Origin: Arenicola marina
Lineage: Eukaryota > Annelida > Polychaeta > Arenicolidae
Assembly: GCA_964019135.1 (NCBI GenBank)
Contig: OZ025253.1
Location: 6,267,059 to 6,331,058 of the forward strand
Reading direction: 5' to 3'
DNA length: 64,000 nt
Each line of letters starts with the position of its first letter. Position 1 is the first letter of the stretch. Under the pieces are notes generated by a model. That model was not told the DNA's origin. It saw only the letters and a list, made by a program, of their open reading frames with translations, and did not search any database. Positions 1 through 10,815 of this stretch are shown here, piece by piece. The translations under genes and the position numbers were made by a program.

Positions 1-287
1 GCTTTCCCCTTAAGTATGAAGCTTTAATCTGTGTAGGTAAATATGCCGCATATCGCGTCAGTGGGGCAGTAGCAAGGTAGAAACACCCTACTCTTTGCGA
101 AAGAGTAGGGTGTTACTCCTGGAAACCTGGCGACACTGGGGCGGATCAATGTAATGAAAAGGAGAGGTCGCCACCAGGTCATGATGAAGTCGAGATCTAC
201 TCCTCCAACTCATTCATTGATTGTCTCCAGATGTTGCTAAGTTAGTCCTAGTGTGCACAGGACGGGCCTAAATCGACAATCATGTGG
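1..287 (-). mobile_element. SINE-like repeat with perfect hairpin (copy in duplication A)
   Basis: The stretch matches 24816-25085 closely and shares its core (a CGTAAAGAGTAGGG-like motif, then ATTGACGCGATATG-like sequence on the minus strand) with the SINEs at 7690-7946 and 35690-35955. Positions 82-114 form a perfect inverted repeat with 15-nt arms (AACACCCTACTCTTT) and a GCG loop. The tRNA-like head seen in the other copies is not recognisable here, so this is probably a tail-part copy. The family assignment is inferred from the shared motifs. Confidence 0.5.
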
Positions 288-830
288 ATATATCGCTGTA
301 TTCTCAACGCTTGATCTTAAGCCAGGGTTAATACCAACTTATGTAGATCAGATGGGAACTTGAACTAAATCAAATATACCAACTCGAGAACATAGTAGCA
401 GCTGCAGAACCATCCGTTCCTACTTCGTTGGCAACCGTTATAACGACATTGACATTGGTGTCCGTGGCCATTTCATCAGTGGCGTCTTGCAAGTTATTGG
501 ATCGTCCAAGCCATCTGATGCCCACAACAAAAAGTTTATTGTTTTTATACAATATTCGAAGGCAACATCTTATCACAATGGGCCGTTCAGCTCCTTTTTC
601 GGCCTCTCACAGCTGCCAGGAATCAATACGAAGACACTTTGGGACGGCTCTGGCATGTGTTTAACACACGACGTCAGTTGCCATTACGACGGTAACGAAT
701 ATGAGTTTTAATTCTCCTTGCTAATGCTATACAGTGGAAGTTAAGTTTACCTATGTAAACCCATTGCGACGTGACCAGTGTGCTTCAATCCGGTCCTTAA
801 ATATTTGTCCGTGACGTCACGTGGCCGTCA
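288..830. other. Unique intronic or 3'-side stretch of copy A, no gene seen
   Basis: This roughly 570-bp segment of duplication A has no counterpart in duplication B, which passes directly from the SINE-like block to the 39-bp minisatellite near 25,090-25,110. Short open frames exist on both strands, but none has splice signals or a recognisable product. It lies between exon 2 of gene A and the unseen exon 3, so it is most likely intron. Confidence 0.4.
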
Positions 831-1553
831 GCCGACCCTTACCCCTGTCTCTCCGTGACGTCACGATCAGCCAGCCCTTACCGCTGTCTCTCCTTGACGT
901 CACGTGACCGTCACCGGACCCTTACCTCTGTCTTTCCGTGACGTCACGATCAGCCGGCCCTTACCTCTGTCTCTCCGTGACGTCATGATCAACCAGCCCC
1001 TACCTCTGTCTCTCCATGACGTCACGATCAGCGTGCCCTTACCTCTGTCTCTCCAGGACGTTACGATCAGCCGCCCCTTGCTTACTTTTCTCTCCATGAC
1101 GTCACGATCATCCAGCCCTTACCTCTGTCTCTCCATGACGTCAGGATCAGCCGACCCTTACCTCTGTCTCTCCATGACGTCATGATCAGCCGACCCTTAC
1201 CTCTGTCTCTCTATGACATCACAATAAACCACCCCTTACTTACCTTTGTATCTTCGTGACGTCACGGCCAGCCAGCCCTTATCTATGTCTCTCCATGACG
1301 TCACGATCAGCCGCCCCTTATATACCTAATGTCTCTTCGTGACGTCCCGATCAGCCAGCCCTTATCTCTGTCTCTCCATGACGTCACGATCAGCCTGCCC
1401 TTACATCTGTCTCTCCGTGACATCACGATCAGCCGGCCTCTACCTCTGTCTCTCCGTGACGTCACGATCAGCCGGCCCTTACCTCTGCCTCTCCGTGACG
1501 TCACGATCAGCCGGCCCCTACCTCTGTCTCTCCGTGACGTCACGATCAGCCGG
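831..1553. repeat. 39-bp minisatellite carrying TGACGTCA (copy A)
   Basis: About 18 tandem units of roughly 39 bp run up to about 12 bp from the end of exon 2 of gene A. Each unit contains the palindrome TGACGTCA or a one-base variant; I count about 15 perfect octamers. TGACGTCA is the consensus cAMP-response element bound by CREB/ATF bZIP factors (established knowledge). Because 39 is divisible by 3, short repetitive open frames appear on both strands; I treat them as by-products, not genes. The equivalent array in copy B is at 25112-25716. Confidence 0.9.
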
Positions 1554-1565
1554 GAATGTACTTAC

Positions 1566-1760
1566 CTCTATTGGGTAGTCATAAGGGCTGAGGCAGGCGT
1601 TGATGCTGGGTGACTTTCTGTTCTTGCCCCGCAGCTGGGTGTAGAAGTAGGGGTCCATCTCGATGAGGACGCCCCGCCAGCCATCCTGCTGCTCCAGTGC
1701 CATCGTGTTGGAGGACCGCTCCCCGTCCAGCGCGCCACACTCGATGAAGAAGCCATTCTT
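1566..1760 (-). CDS. Gene A exon 2 (FkbM domain, first half)
   Basis: This 195-bp, phase 0-0 exon encodes 65 residues. It has an acceptor TTTTCACAG at 1761-1769 and a donor GTAAGT read from 1565 down to 1560. It contains FIECGALDGE (the glycine-rich SAM loop in the FkbM family) and the acidic IEMDP strand. It differs from exon 2 of copy B by one residue (Ile versus Val before EMDP). Confidence 0.85.
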
Positions 1761-3905
1761 CTGTGAAAACCAACGTCATGGTACAGTGTTCTACCATAAA
1801 GAAGTACCAAAGGGTGCCTTTCTGTGGGCCAGGACCCAAAATACCAAGCGTGATATCCGAGTTTGCGATAGAGCTACGTCGTATGCCAATACAATGTTCA
1901 GACCGGTCATTTTAGCGCATTTAGGCGCAACGGAACCAGCCTAGTCCGTTAATTTTCAATCAGCCGCCATTTTTTCTACCGAATGTCACGTGTTCTTTTG
2001 AATGGTGAAGATGCTAATGTTACTTTGATATGTAACTAGCAATCTCAGTATGATCATATCTGTTAATCAGTTAATAGAAAGATAGAACTATTGAAGCGCA
2101 ACGATTGGGCCAATCCATATACTATCTAGATTGGTGTATTTCTGTTCCTGTTTACATTTGTCAATTTGTTTATATAATGATTCTGATTTATCCGAATTTA
2201 CTTGATGGCTGCGCGGAAAATTATTGGAGTACTACATTATGGGACTACGTGTTGGTATCACCCCTACACTATGGTGAGAAGAACGAATGGACTCGTCCAA
2301 GTGAAACCCCCCTGACAACGCGGATTGTTTACCGATTGTCGTGAAACGCGAGACGATGTAGCGGCAGTTTACACGGGGGTTCACTTGATTTTCAACCACC
2401 AACGAAATAAACCACCTCCTCCACGCCGCCTCCACTTTGCATGGGACGCGAGTCAACAGGGTCTGAGCTAAATTTCATATAATGTCTCCTGATATAGGTC
2501 ATTAGGATTTTAAGCAATAACCATACAGTATGCAACTGGATGAGACTTGCTCACGAGTCGTTTAAATATCGTATATAATCATTGTATCATGACGCCATAT
2601 TGTTATTGTTATTAGCATTAGAGCATATGTGTGTGGATAATTTCAAAATTGTGTGTTGAGGTGAGTTATTAGGTTTTAAAGTACAACACATGTTGAAATG
2701 TCATGACCCGTATTTACGAGGTATTAAATATCGTATATCTCGTCTCATTGTAATTGATACCTCAGCGTATGTATTTGCATAATTTCAGAAATATCTATTG
2801 AACTAAGTTATACAGTTTAAATCAATGGTAAATGATCCGTTGATCCGTGATTTCCATATTTGTACTAGGCGCTTGTCCCCTCACCTTCCCTGCTAAGTAT
2901 CAAGGCAACACCTATTTTCATATAGCCTTTCATAAATATCCATAGTGGACTGCATAATATGGTATTTCTATATATATATCAATAAGTATCCATTAATATT
3001 TGCCTGTCTAACATCTGATTGCGACAGATGTGTATTACATTTAATTCTTAGTGGTAATGTTTTGCCACCACATTTGTAATTAGCAATGTGTTTTTGCCTC
3101 ACCCATTTGCCAGGCGATATGTTTTCCGCCAAATGTTTTTCCATTTGTGATGTGTTTTCCGCCACATGTTCGATTACTGGCGATGTGTTTTTCCGCCACA
3201 TGTTTATCAGTGGCGATGTGTTGTTTTCCGCCACTGATAATTTTAAACTTGGTACTCCCGGCAATAAAGTTGCCCTATCCAACTACTTACGTAAGTCTTT
3301 GTGTAATTCTATTACAATACAGGGAACGAGCTGCGGGCGAGCCAGCTATATCACCCTTTTGTAGCGCTAGACATAAATACATTTTCTTCTAGCGAATGAG
3401 CTTCAGCTTCTGCTCCTTGCCAACCTTTTCTTCATTATTTTGATTTGTGTACTCTTCATGGCAATGCAGATTATTATTATACCGAAGTAATGTCCCCAAT
3501 ATACAGTTAACTGACCTTGTTGTGGAGGACTTCTGAGACCGCCTTCGACTGTGGGGTGGTGACTATTTTCCGAGATGTTTTCACCATGTGGTCGGAGGGC
3601 GGGTCCATTAGGGCTTGCACCAAGGCGATGACATCGGGATCACGTGCTCCGGCTTTCCGGGCGATCAGCTCATCCAGCCTCGCTTTCAAAACCGCGTCAT
3701 ATTGCGTCACGATGGCGTTAACGCGTCTCTCAACAAGTGGCACTGCGGCCTCGGCGGAGTTGGGTTCGGGACCATTGTCATTGGACACGTAGGACAGTGG
3801 TCGGTGCGAGGGAGTGTGATTGGACAGCATGGCTATGTACACGTAGGCGGCGTGCACCCCAAGCACTACCAGCAGAGTCTTCAGCCATAGTGGATAGCGC
3901 TGCAT
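1566..3905 (-). CDS. FkbM-domain (Star-like) type II membrane protein, gene copy A, partial
   Basis: Two coding exons are visible: 3516-3905 (start ATG at 3903-3905, 130 codons) and 1566-1760 (65 codons). Both end in consensus donors (AAG|GTCAGT and GAG|GTAAGT). The exon 1 acceptor reads TTGTTGCAG nine bases upstream of the ATG, so a 5' untranslated exon is expected further right. Exon 2 opens after TTTTCACAG. Residues 7-26 form a hydrophobic signal anchor. Exon 2 holds the SAM-binding start of an FkbM (Methyltransf_21) domain, FFIECGALDGERSSNT, and the acidic strand VLIEMDP. The third exon, carrying the SLDVEG motif in copy B, would lie left of position 1. Copy A differs from B at residues 17, 19, 23, 40, 71 and 163. 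Substrate is unknown; family members related to Drosophila Star may act in the secretory pathway rather than as proven methyltransferases. Confidence 0.82.
1761..3515 (-). other. Intron 1 of gene A
   Basis: The intron is AT-rich non-coding sequence closely matching 25919-27770 of copy B, except for the 133-bp segment found only in B. Between 3080 and 3240 there is a loose short tandem repeat built on (G)ATGTGTTTTCCGCCAC, present in both copies with different unit numbers. No other gene is seen. Confidence 0.7.
3516..3905 (-). CDS. Gene A exon 1 (signal anchor and stem)
   Basis: This exon encodes 130 residues from ATG at 3905: a short cytosolic MQRYPL, a hydrophobic anchor, a polar stem with an N-glycosylation sequon (NHT), and a helical segment ending PQSKAVSEVLHNK. 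It joins in phase 0 to KNGFFIECG of exon 2. Four of the five differences from copy B lie in the first 40 residues. Confidence 0.82.
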
Positions 3906-3944
3906 GGGGTTGACCTGCAACAAATGGCAATGGACATGGGTCAA

Positions 3945-5700
3945 AAACACACACGAGAAAGGCGGTGAGATGGGCTTTCTGTCTTCTCTCACTATAGCAT
4001 ACATGGGTCAAAAACACACAAAACCAGAGGGTGAGATGGGCTTTCTCTTATATCTTATCTCTACTGAACATGGGTCAGAAACACACACAAGGCAGGCAGT
4101 GAGATGGGCTTTCTCTCTTCTCTCATTCTAGCAGACATGGGTCAGAAACACGCACAAGGCAGGCGGTGGGATGAGCTTTCTCTCTTCTCTCCCTCTACCA
4201 GACATGGGTCAGAAACACACACAAGCCAGACGGCGCGACGGGCTTCCTCTCTTCTCTAACTCTACCAGACATGGGTCAGAAACACGCATAAGGCAGGCAG
4301 TGAGATGGGCTTTGTCTCTCCTCTCACTCTACTGGCCATGGTTTAGAAACACGCACAACGCAGGCGGAGAGATGTACTTTCTCCCTTCTCGCACTCTACC
4401 AGACATAGGTCAGACACACATACAAGCCAGACGGTGAGATGGGCTTTCTCTTACATCTTATCTCTACTGGACATGGCTCAGAAACACACACAAGACAGAC
4501 GGTGAGATGGGTTTCTGTCTGCTCTCACTCTACCAGACATGGGTCAGAAACACGCACAAGGCAGGCGGTGGGATGAGCTTTCTCTCTTCTCTCACTCTAA
4601 CGGAAATGGGTCAGAAACACGCACAAGGCAGGGGGTGAGACGGGCTTTCTCTCTTATCTCTGACACGGGTCAGAAACACTCACAAGGCAGGCGGTGAGAT
4701 GGACTTTCTCCCTTCTCGAACTCTACCAGACATAGGTCAGACACACATACAAGCCAGACGGTGAGATGGGCTTTCTCTTATATCTTATCTCTACTGGACA
4801 TGGGTCAGAAACACACACAAGACAGACGGTGAGATGGGCTTTCTGTCTTCTCTCACTCTGCCAGACATGGGTCAGAAACACACACAAGGCAGGCGGTGAG
4901 ATGGGCTTTCTCTCTTCTCTCACTCTAACGGAAATGGGTCAGAAACACGCACAAGGCAGGCGGTGAGATGGGCTTTCTCTCTTCTTTCACTCTAACGGAA
5001 ATGGGTCAGAAACACACAAAAGGCAGGGGGTGAGACGGGCTTTCTCTCTTATCTCTGACACGGGTCAGAAACACTCACAAGGCAGGCGGTGAGATGGGCT
5101 TTCTCTCTTCTCTCACTCTACTGGACGTGGGTCACAAGCACGCACAAGGCAGGCGGTGAGATGGGCTTTCTCTCTTCTTTCACTCTAACGGAAATGGGTC
5201 AGAAACACACAAAAGGCAGGGGGTGAGACGGGCTTTCTCTCTTATCTCTGACATGGGTCAGAAACACTCACAAGGCAGGCGGTGAGATGGACTTTCTCCC
5301 TTCTCGAACTCTACCAGACATAGGTCAGACACACACACAAGCCAGACGGTGAGATGGGCTTTCTCTCTTCTCTCACTCTGCTATACATGGGTCAGACACA
5401 CACACAAGCCAGACGGTGAGATGGGCTTTTCCTCTTCTCTCACTCTACTAGACATGGGTCAGAAACACACACAAGCCAGACGGTGAGATGGGCTTTCTCT
5501 CTTCTCTCACCCTACCGGACTTGATCAGAAACACACACAAGCCAGACTGTGAGATGGGCTTTCTCTCTTCTCTCACCCTACCGGACATGGGTCAGAAACA
5601 CACACAAGGCAGGCGGTGAGATGGGCTTTTTCTCTTCTCTCATTCTACTAGACATGGGTCAGAAACACACACAAGCCAGACGGTGAGATGGGCTTTCTCT
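3945..5700. repeat. ~66-bp minisatellite (copy A), upstream of gene A exon 1
   Basis: About 26 tandem units of 64-68 bp share ACATGGGTCAGAAACACAC, a GGCGGTGAGATGGGCTTTCT segment and a CT-rich tail. The array begins about 30 bp upstream of the exon 1 acceptor, so it lies in the first intron or 5' flank of gene A. The homologous array in copy B (28190-28835) has only about 10 units, so it is strongly length-variable. Confidence 0.9.
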
Positions 5701-5939
5701 TTCGACTGTCGTCTTTGCATTTTATGCTTACACTCTTCAGATCCGGTCTCAGCGACAGGGACACCGGTGCAAGTGATAGTACAAACAGTAGGGCTATTCG
5801 TTGGCTACCTTGACGTATATGGGGTGACATATCGAACGTTTTTGATACTAAAACCTCTTTACTTGCATAGGAGGTTTTTCAGGCATCGTACTGTACAACA
5901 AGATGGGTCGACATTCTGAAGATAGATAGAGAGGGAGAG

Positions 5940-5978
<39 letters not shown>

Positions 5979-6540
5979 AGAGAGCTGTCTTATTCTCATT
6001 GCCCCCCCAATTTAATGCCGCGCAAACCCAATTTTGATGTGTGACCAAGACTCAAAAACTCAGAACTTGGTCCAAGTAGACCAGACGACTTGTGTACTTT
6101 CAGGTGATGTACAGCCTCAGAACACTCACTTTCAATGAATGGTAATTCACGATCATACCTTTCATCTTCCTTCAGAATATTTTTCCACCTTTGTGCCATT
6201 TACACTCTCAGGCATACACAATTACGAATAATAATGTTCATACCGGCAAGCTGTCTTGCGTTCCTTATTTAGACGAATGCACCAAAGAAATGATATGAAG
6301 AGTGCCCCAGTTCAGGCCTTGGTCAAGTCGAAGATAAGAACGACACAGCCATGTTTTTTTTTCTTAGTAACGAACCGACTGATACATGTACAAGTCTTAC
6401 CCAACATAGATCGCCTTGCTCTATTAAACCAAACCCCAGGAAATAGTCGCCCAAAACGGAAAGCCAGCTGTTCTGACGCTAATGTAGGTAATTTAGAGAC
6501 TTACGATGACATTAATGGCGAGGGTGAGATATGTGCTGCT
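5701..6540. other. Non-coding stretch with (GA)n microsatellite
   Basis: An almost pure GA tract occupies 5928-5984. The rest contains only short unsupported open frames, and no splice-linked exon or RNA gene was recognised. Confidence 0.6.
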
Positions 6541-6840
6541 ACAGTTGATGAAGGGCCAATACAACTCCAACGCCATCCAAAACTCGAGTTATTACTATTA
6601 TTAAGAGTTGAATTTAAATTTGATTCTGTCTCACATAGGGCTGCTGGGCGTTAACATCACTTCTTGGTTCTTTGGTTTAACTTTCGAATACAACGAATTA
6701 AATTGTTTCGCGATTACAAGCCTTGCCAGATGTTCTGAGGCAGTCGCCTTCTTCGCGCTTGTCAAGTATGTCGTAACCAAAAAACGGCACGCCCACCTAG
6801 CCCACCTAGGCAGCCAGGCGGCTGGGCCATTACTTGGGAC
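6541..6840. repeat. Dispersed repeat D, copy 1
   Basis: The sequence matches 29060-29376 at high similarity (ACAACTCCAACGCCAT, GGGCTGCTGGGCGTTAACAT, GAGGCAGTCGCCTTCTTCGC) and, more weakly, 53095-53400. It looks like an interspersed element of about 300 bp or more. No termini or coding capacity were recognised. Confidence 0.65.
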
Positions 6841-6929
6841 TTTGAACCCGATACTCGCTCACATATATCAGGTGCGGTTTAGTACTGAATACTGCCCCTA
6901 TGTATATGATTGACGAGTTGCTATAACTG

Positions 6930-7290
6930 GTGTACACGGTGCGCAATATTCTTTCTGAATGTGGGTATCGGGATGTCTACGAAACTAAATTACCCTGTGA
7001 TGTCGCCCGAATAAACTTACGAATATCCCAAATGCAAGAAAGAGAATGGAGACAAACTATAGCGAAAAATTCAAAGCTAAAATTTTATAACAATTTTAAT
7101 TTGATTGCAACGTTGAAGACTACGTTACAAGAAATCTAACTCAAGGCGAGCGGTCTGTCGTAGCGCAATTAAGGATGGGCGTGTTACCATTGAGAGTGGA
7201 AACGGAACCATTTAACAACACACTTGTGAGAGGAACGTAGGCCCATATGTTTATTTTGTGAAGATAACGTGATAGGTTTTATCCTCCAAC
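6930..7290 (+). pseudogene. Decayed LINE C-terminal fragment
   Basis: Translation with one frame change near 7138 gives the C-terminal region of non-LTR ORF2 proteins: an open frame to TTLQEI, then QLRMGVLPLRVET, then, after another shift, EERRPICLFCEDN. The arrangement of LRxGxLPLRxETG followed by a CxxC finger is typical of the domain after the reverse transcriptase in animal LINEs. RT and endonuclease are absent (5' truncated). The 3' region to about 7600 is AT-rich. Confidence 0.6.
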
Positions 7291-7640
7291 TCGCGGCATA
7301 GGTACGTTTCGATCAATAAATTGTGTTGTCAAGTGTCGGTATTGTCTTGTTATTGTTGCGATTGCCAATGTCTGTCTTTCTTGTCGTGTCTTAAGTGTGT
7401 GAAATATATATATGTATATATTTATATATATATATATATCAATACTTTCGATGATGTCAATCTGAAGTTGCATTTTGATATAATAACGACTTATATGTTA
7501 CATGTATTATGAGTTGTTGAATTGCATATGTAGATATGAATATATTAATAAAAACAAAATAAATAATAAATAAAAATTTAAATCAAATCAAAAAATTCCT
7601 GGGATAATGAAATTAGGTTGGGGGGCACTTGCTTAAGGCG
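7291..7640. other. AT-rich stretch, probable LINE 3' end, (TA)n microsatellite
   Basis: A (TA)n-rich tract lies at about 7405-7440 and an A-rich AATAAAAACAAAATAAATAA run near 7548-7570. This fits the 3' untranslated end of the preceding LINE remnant. No gene is seen. Confidence 0.45.
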
Positions 7641-7689
7641 CAGGTGCCAGGGTTCGAACCCACGACATGTTGAATTGCATTCGGTTATG

Positions 7690-7946
7690 TTTGGTTATGT
7701 TTTAAGTAAGTTTCAACCTATGTAGGCTATATCGCGATAGTGGGAAGGATCAATGCAGAGAGGAGCCATGTCTCCTGGAGTAAACCTATACTCTTGGCGA
7801 AAGAACAATATGGGATCCTACATCTTGCACCAACATATATATTATGCCACAGGTGAGGTTCGAACTACGCACAGGCCATTTTGGCTGGCCAAGCAGAGCG
7901 CAATTGACAATCGCCGAACGCGTTACCCATTAGGTCATTTTGGGAG
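7690..7946 (-). mobile_element. tRNA-derived SINE (Ser/Leu-type head)
   Basis: Read on the minus strand, 7946 downwards shows a tRNA-like head with an A-box (ACCTAATGGGTAACGCG), a long variable-arm-like stem (TTGGCCAGCCAA) and a B-box (AGTTCGAACCT). It is followed by the same core and tail (AAGAGTATAGG, ATTGATCC, CGCGATATAG) seen at 1-287 and 35690-35955. The long variable arm points to a class II (Ser/Leu-type) tRNA ancestor. This is a pol III-type retroelement, not a functional tRNA. Confidence 0.6.
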
Positions 7947-7994
7947 CCCCAAGTCCTCGGCTTTGGTGCACGTCAAGGATGAATGGATGAAACA

Positions 7995-8076
7995 GTTCCG
8001 ATATTAGGTACCCCCGCGAACCCGGATTCTAACCCAGGATCTACGGTCTAGCGCGCTAACCATTACGCTAGAGCCT
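7995..8076 (-). ncRNA. tRNA-like sequence (pseudo-tRNA or SINE head)
   Basis: On the minus strand the stretch reads as a tRNA-like unit with a D-arm/A-box (TAGCGTAATGGTTAGCGCG), an anticodon-region stem and a B-box-like GGGTTAGAATCC. The B-box departs from GGTTCGANNCC (TTA for TTC) and the acceptor arms do not pair clearly. It is therefore more likely a SINE head or pseudogene than a working tRNA gene. Confidence 0.45.
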
Positions 8077-8324
8077 TATTATGTGCGTATGCAATGACAC
8101 CACAACGAAAACTCATATACGCAAAGCTTTTCCACTCCGTCTCAAAACACTTGAATAATAAGGCTTGAATTGTAAGTGCCCAGGAGGGAAAGGGCATCGT
8201 GAGTTGAGTGTTAAATTAGAGAAGTCCTAACCATCGATAAAAACCGTCGTTAAAAGGTTGAAGGGAAAAACTATTTCTCAAACCTTTCGTGTCCTATATA
8301 TGTCAATGTTAAATAACTGCAATA

Positions 8325-8576
8325 ATAAAACAATTCCAAGTAAAATAACCGTTGTTAATACAAAATAAATGTTCTTAAAATATACCTTTTATACTGTAAC
8401 ACAAATTTTATTCAACTAGGCTTAATGTAAAATAACTGCTATTGAACTAGGTTTAATATAAAATAAATGTTATTAGAATACGCTTAATGTAAAATAAATG
8501 TTATTAAGATAGGCTTAAAGTAAAATAAATGTTATTAAGATAGGCCTAATGTAAAATAAATATGATTAAAATAAGC
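8325..8576. repeat. 31-bp AT-rich tandem repeat
   Basis: Five to seven imperfect 31-bp units share GTAAAATAAATGTTATTAAG. The array is AT-rich and has no coding potential. Confidence 0.8.
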
Positions 8577-9265
8577 TGTGGGTAACATTAATTTATGTCA
8601 AGTACATTGAATGTAAAGTCAAATTGACATTACATATTTGACATTAAAGTAAGTTGTCATATTAGCGTTCAGATACTAAGTAGGCTAAACCACGAGGAAG
8701 GGGGTTATATCCGTCAGCAATATATACGCCACTAAATAATGAATACCACTGAGTGACCGCCTCACTTTCTATGAATATCTGAACGCCGATACCACGCCTG
8801 AATGGAGTCCGGTGGCAGTAGGTTCGCATTTCTAAGAGTTGACATCTAATAATTAACTAATAAAGTCAACACCATGTGACATGAAAAAGACGCACACACA
8901 CAAAAGCAGCTGGTATAAAGTTTGTCCTTGTCCGATATCTCATTATGGACATTGAAAACTCGGACTTTGGCGCATGACGTCAGGCTAATTATAGGCTATT
9001 TTTAGACCACACCCCCATGGAGTGGGCGCTGACTGTATGCCTCCAGGTATTACTCCCCACAACGTGCTCGGGCTCATATGTTGTATGGCCGACCTAATCG
9101 TGGAAATGTACCGACACCACTGACAGAATTCATGGCAAAAATGGGTAGGCAATGACAATGAGTCTATTTATGCCTAAATTATATCGGTCCCCATATTTAG
9201 GCCATATCCTAGAGCTGAATCACTCATCCAATGATGTAATCAATCGATGAGTCATTCAGCACTAG
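8577..9265. other. No feature recognised
   Basis: Mixed-composition sequence without a supported open frame, splice pair or repeat. Only a short ATTCA/TGAAT-rich segment near 9215-9262 repeats AATCACTCATC-like motifs in both orientations. Confidence 0.5.
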
Positions 9266-9321
9266 TCCTATCTATATGACTACCCCCACCACCCACTGGA
9301 ACCCAAAGACCGGGGCCTCGA

Positions 9322-9532
9322 GGTCCGGACTTTTGTGTGATATCTATATGACTACCCCCAACACAAACGGGAACCCAAAGACCGGGTCGTGTCATATCTA
9401 TATGACTACCCTCACTATCCACTAGGACCCTAGTATATCTGGCTAATTTTAATTCGAATTCGAAACTTTGAGAACACCAGATTCCTTTGCCCTGAGTTTG
9501 ACCCTAAAAAAGGGAGGTGGGTGGTCCGGACT
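9322..9532 (+). mobile_element. Unexpanded copy of the 54-bp-satellite element (211 bp)
   Basis: The copy is bounded at both ends by GGTCCGGACT (9322-9331 and 9523-9532), exactly as the large copy at 29379-35207. Inside are one full and one partial 54-bp monomer, then the same unique right part (TATATCTGGCTAA, TTCGAATTCG, GAACACCAGATTCCTTTGCC). A further divergent monomer precedes the left end at about 9268-9314. It carries no protein gene. It may represent the ancestral state from which the 105-unit array grew. Confidence 0.75.
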
Positions 9533-10815
9533 CTCCCTTTTATACCCTGGATCCCTGGTCGACGTAGATATAGCATTCATGAGGGGCAAACCTGGCGGTG
9601 GGGGATACCCCCTCTAAATCGCGAATCCCCAAGGATACGGATAAAGATCCCTAAAAAATGCCAACCGCTGATCGCGAATCTCCAAGAATTACTGGATGCC
9701 AATCGCGGAGATCGGAAAATGTGCCCCCCCCCCCACCCAATTCTTGAGATTCCATGCCTCGGAAAGCTAACAATGTATGAAGTACGACTTTGATCCTAAC
9801 ATGTGCAATTAAATAAACTCCCGAAGAGTCGTTTTCTTAAATCCACAGCCAAGCCAGATAGCGCTGAATTACACACAACAAATATCTTTCAAATATACAT
9901 ACACAAATATCAGATAATGCTGACCCGATACCGCCTAACATCCATTCGTTTACCGAATAAATATAGGAATATTTAGGATCAAAGTCCCCATTAATGCTAC
10001 AAAAATATAGGTATTTCTTCAACATTCAGACAGGGGCTTTTGTCCAAGTGTACTTTTGGGGCCGGATTTTGTGCTCGCCGGGGCTTTTATCACCCCCCCC
10101 CCCTATGAAGTAGTCCCACCCTCAGCGTCCACAATTACGTGAAATTTATTTCGATGTGCCCATCTGAGACTGAAGCCTGATCACCATTGCAGCTCTTCAC
10201 TATATAGTCCAGTTAAAATCGAAAGTGTTTAAAATTCTAGCTCTTGACTATACATTCCAGTTGATTTAAAAAATGTTAAAATAATTAATCTTTGTATAGA
10301 TTACCATGACTGTCAGTTACTGACGTCTCGCTTCGTGCATGGGAATCGACACATCAACAATATGCTAAAGTATTTAGTGTATGTGTAACATAATGAAATT
10401 GATCGATATATACATATATATACAACAAACTTTCCCTCAAGCTCTGACATTCGTTTTCTCACCGCCATTAAGCTGTAATGCCCTAGTATTCCAATTGTTG
10501 AACCTCCGCGGATCCTATTTGAAGACACAAACGGCCAATAGTCCTGTTCGCTTCAGTAAGGGGAGTATATTGACAGGGATGACGAGTGGGTAACTCTCGA
10601 AACGCCGCAGCCTGAAACAAAAAAACCCGCTCAAGCCCACGCACGGGTGTGTATCGGCGGAAGATGACGCAAGGTCCACCCGAGACGCACGCACTGCGCA
10701 AGCGCACTGAAGGCAACCGATAAACTGATTGTCTAGACTCCTGTGGTGATATTATATAGGGGGGGGGGTGCGCAAGGGGTATTTCCGTTCCTCCGAAACG
10801 GGGTTTTCCTTTCAC
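9533..10815. other. No gene recognised; poly(C) tracts
   Basis: Homopolymeric C/G runs occur near 9725, 10090 and 10760. Open frames are short and unsupported. Confidence 0.5.

Larger units (their letters stand above)
1..4000. repeat. Segmental duplication, copy A
   Basis: The block is near-identical to about 24816-28300 over exon 1, exon 2, the intron between them, the 39-bp minisatellite and the SINE-like end. Differences include about 570 bp present only in A (288-855), a 133-bp segment present only in B (26171-26303) and far more units of the ~66-bp minisatellite in A. The left limit lies outside the window. High identity in introns as well as exons indicates a recent tandem duplication or later gene conversion. 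Confidence 0.85.

Noticed and set aside
904..1613. Short repetitive frames on both strands in the TGACGTCA array
   Set aside because: They are by-products of a 39-bp period. The array lies in an intron of the FkbM gene.
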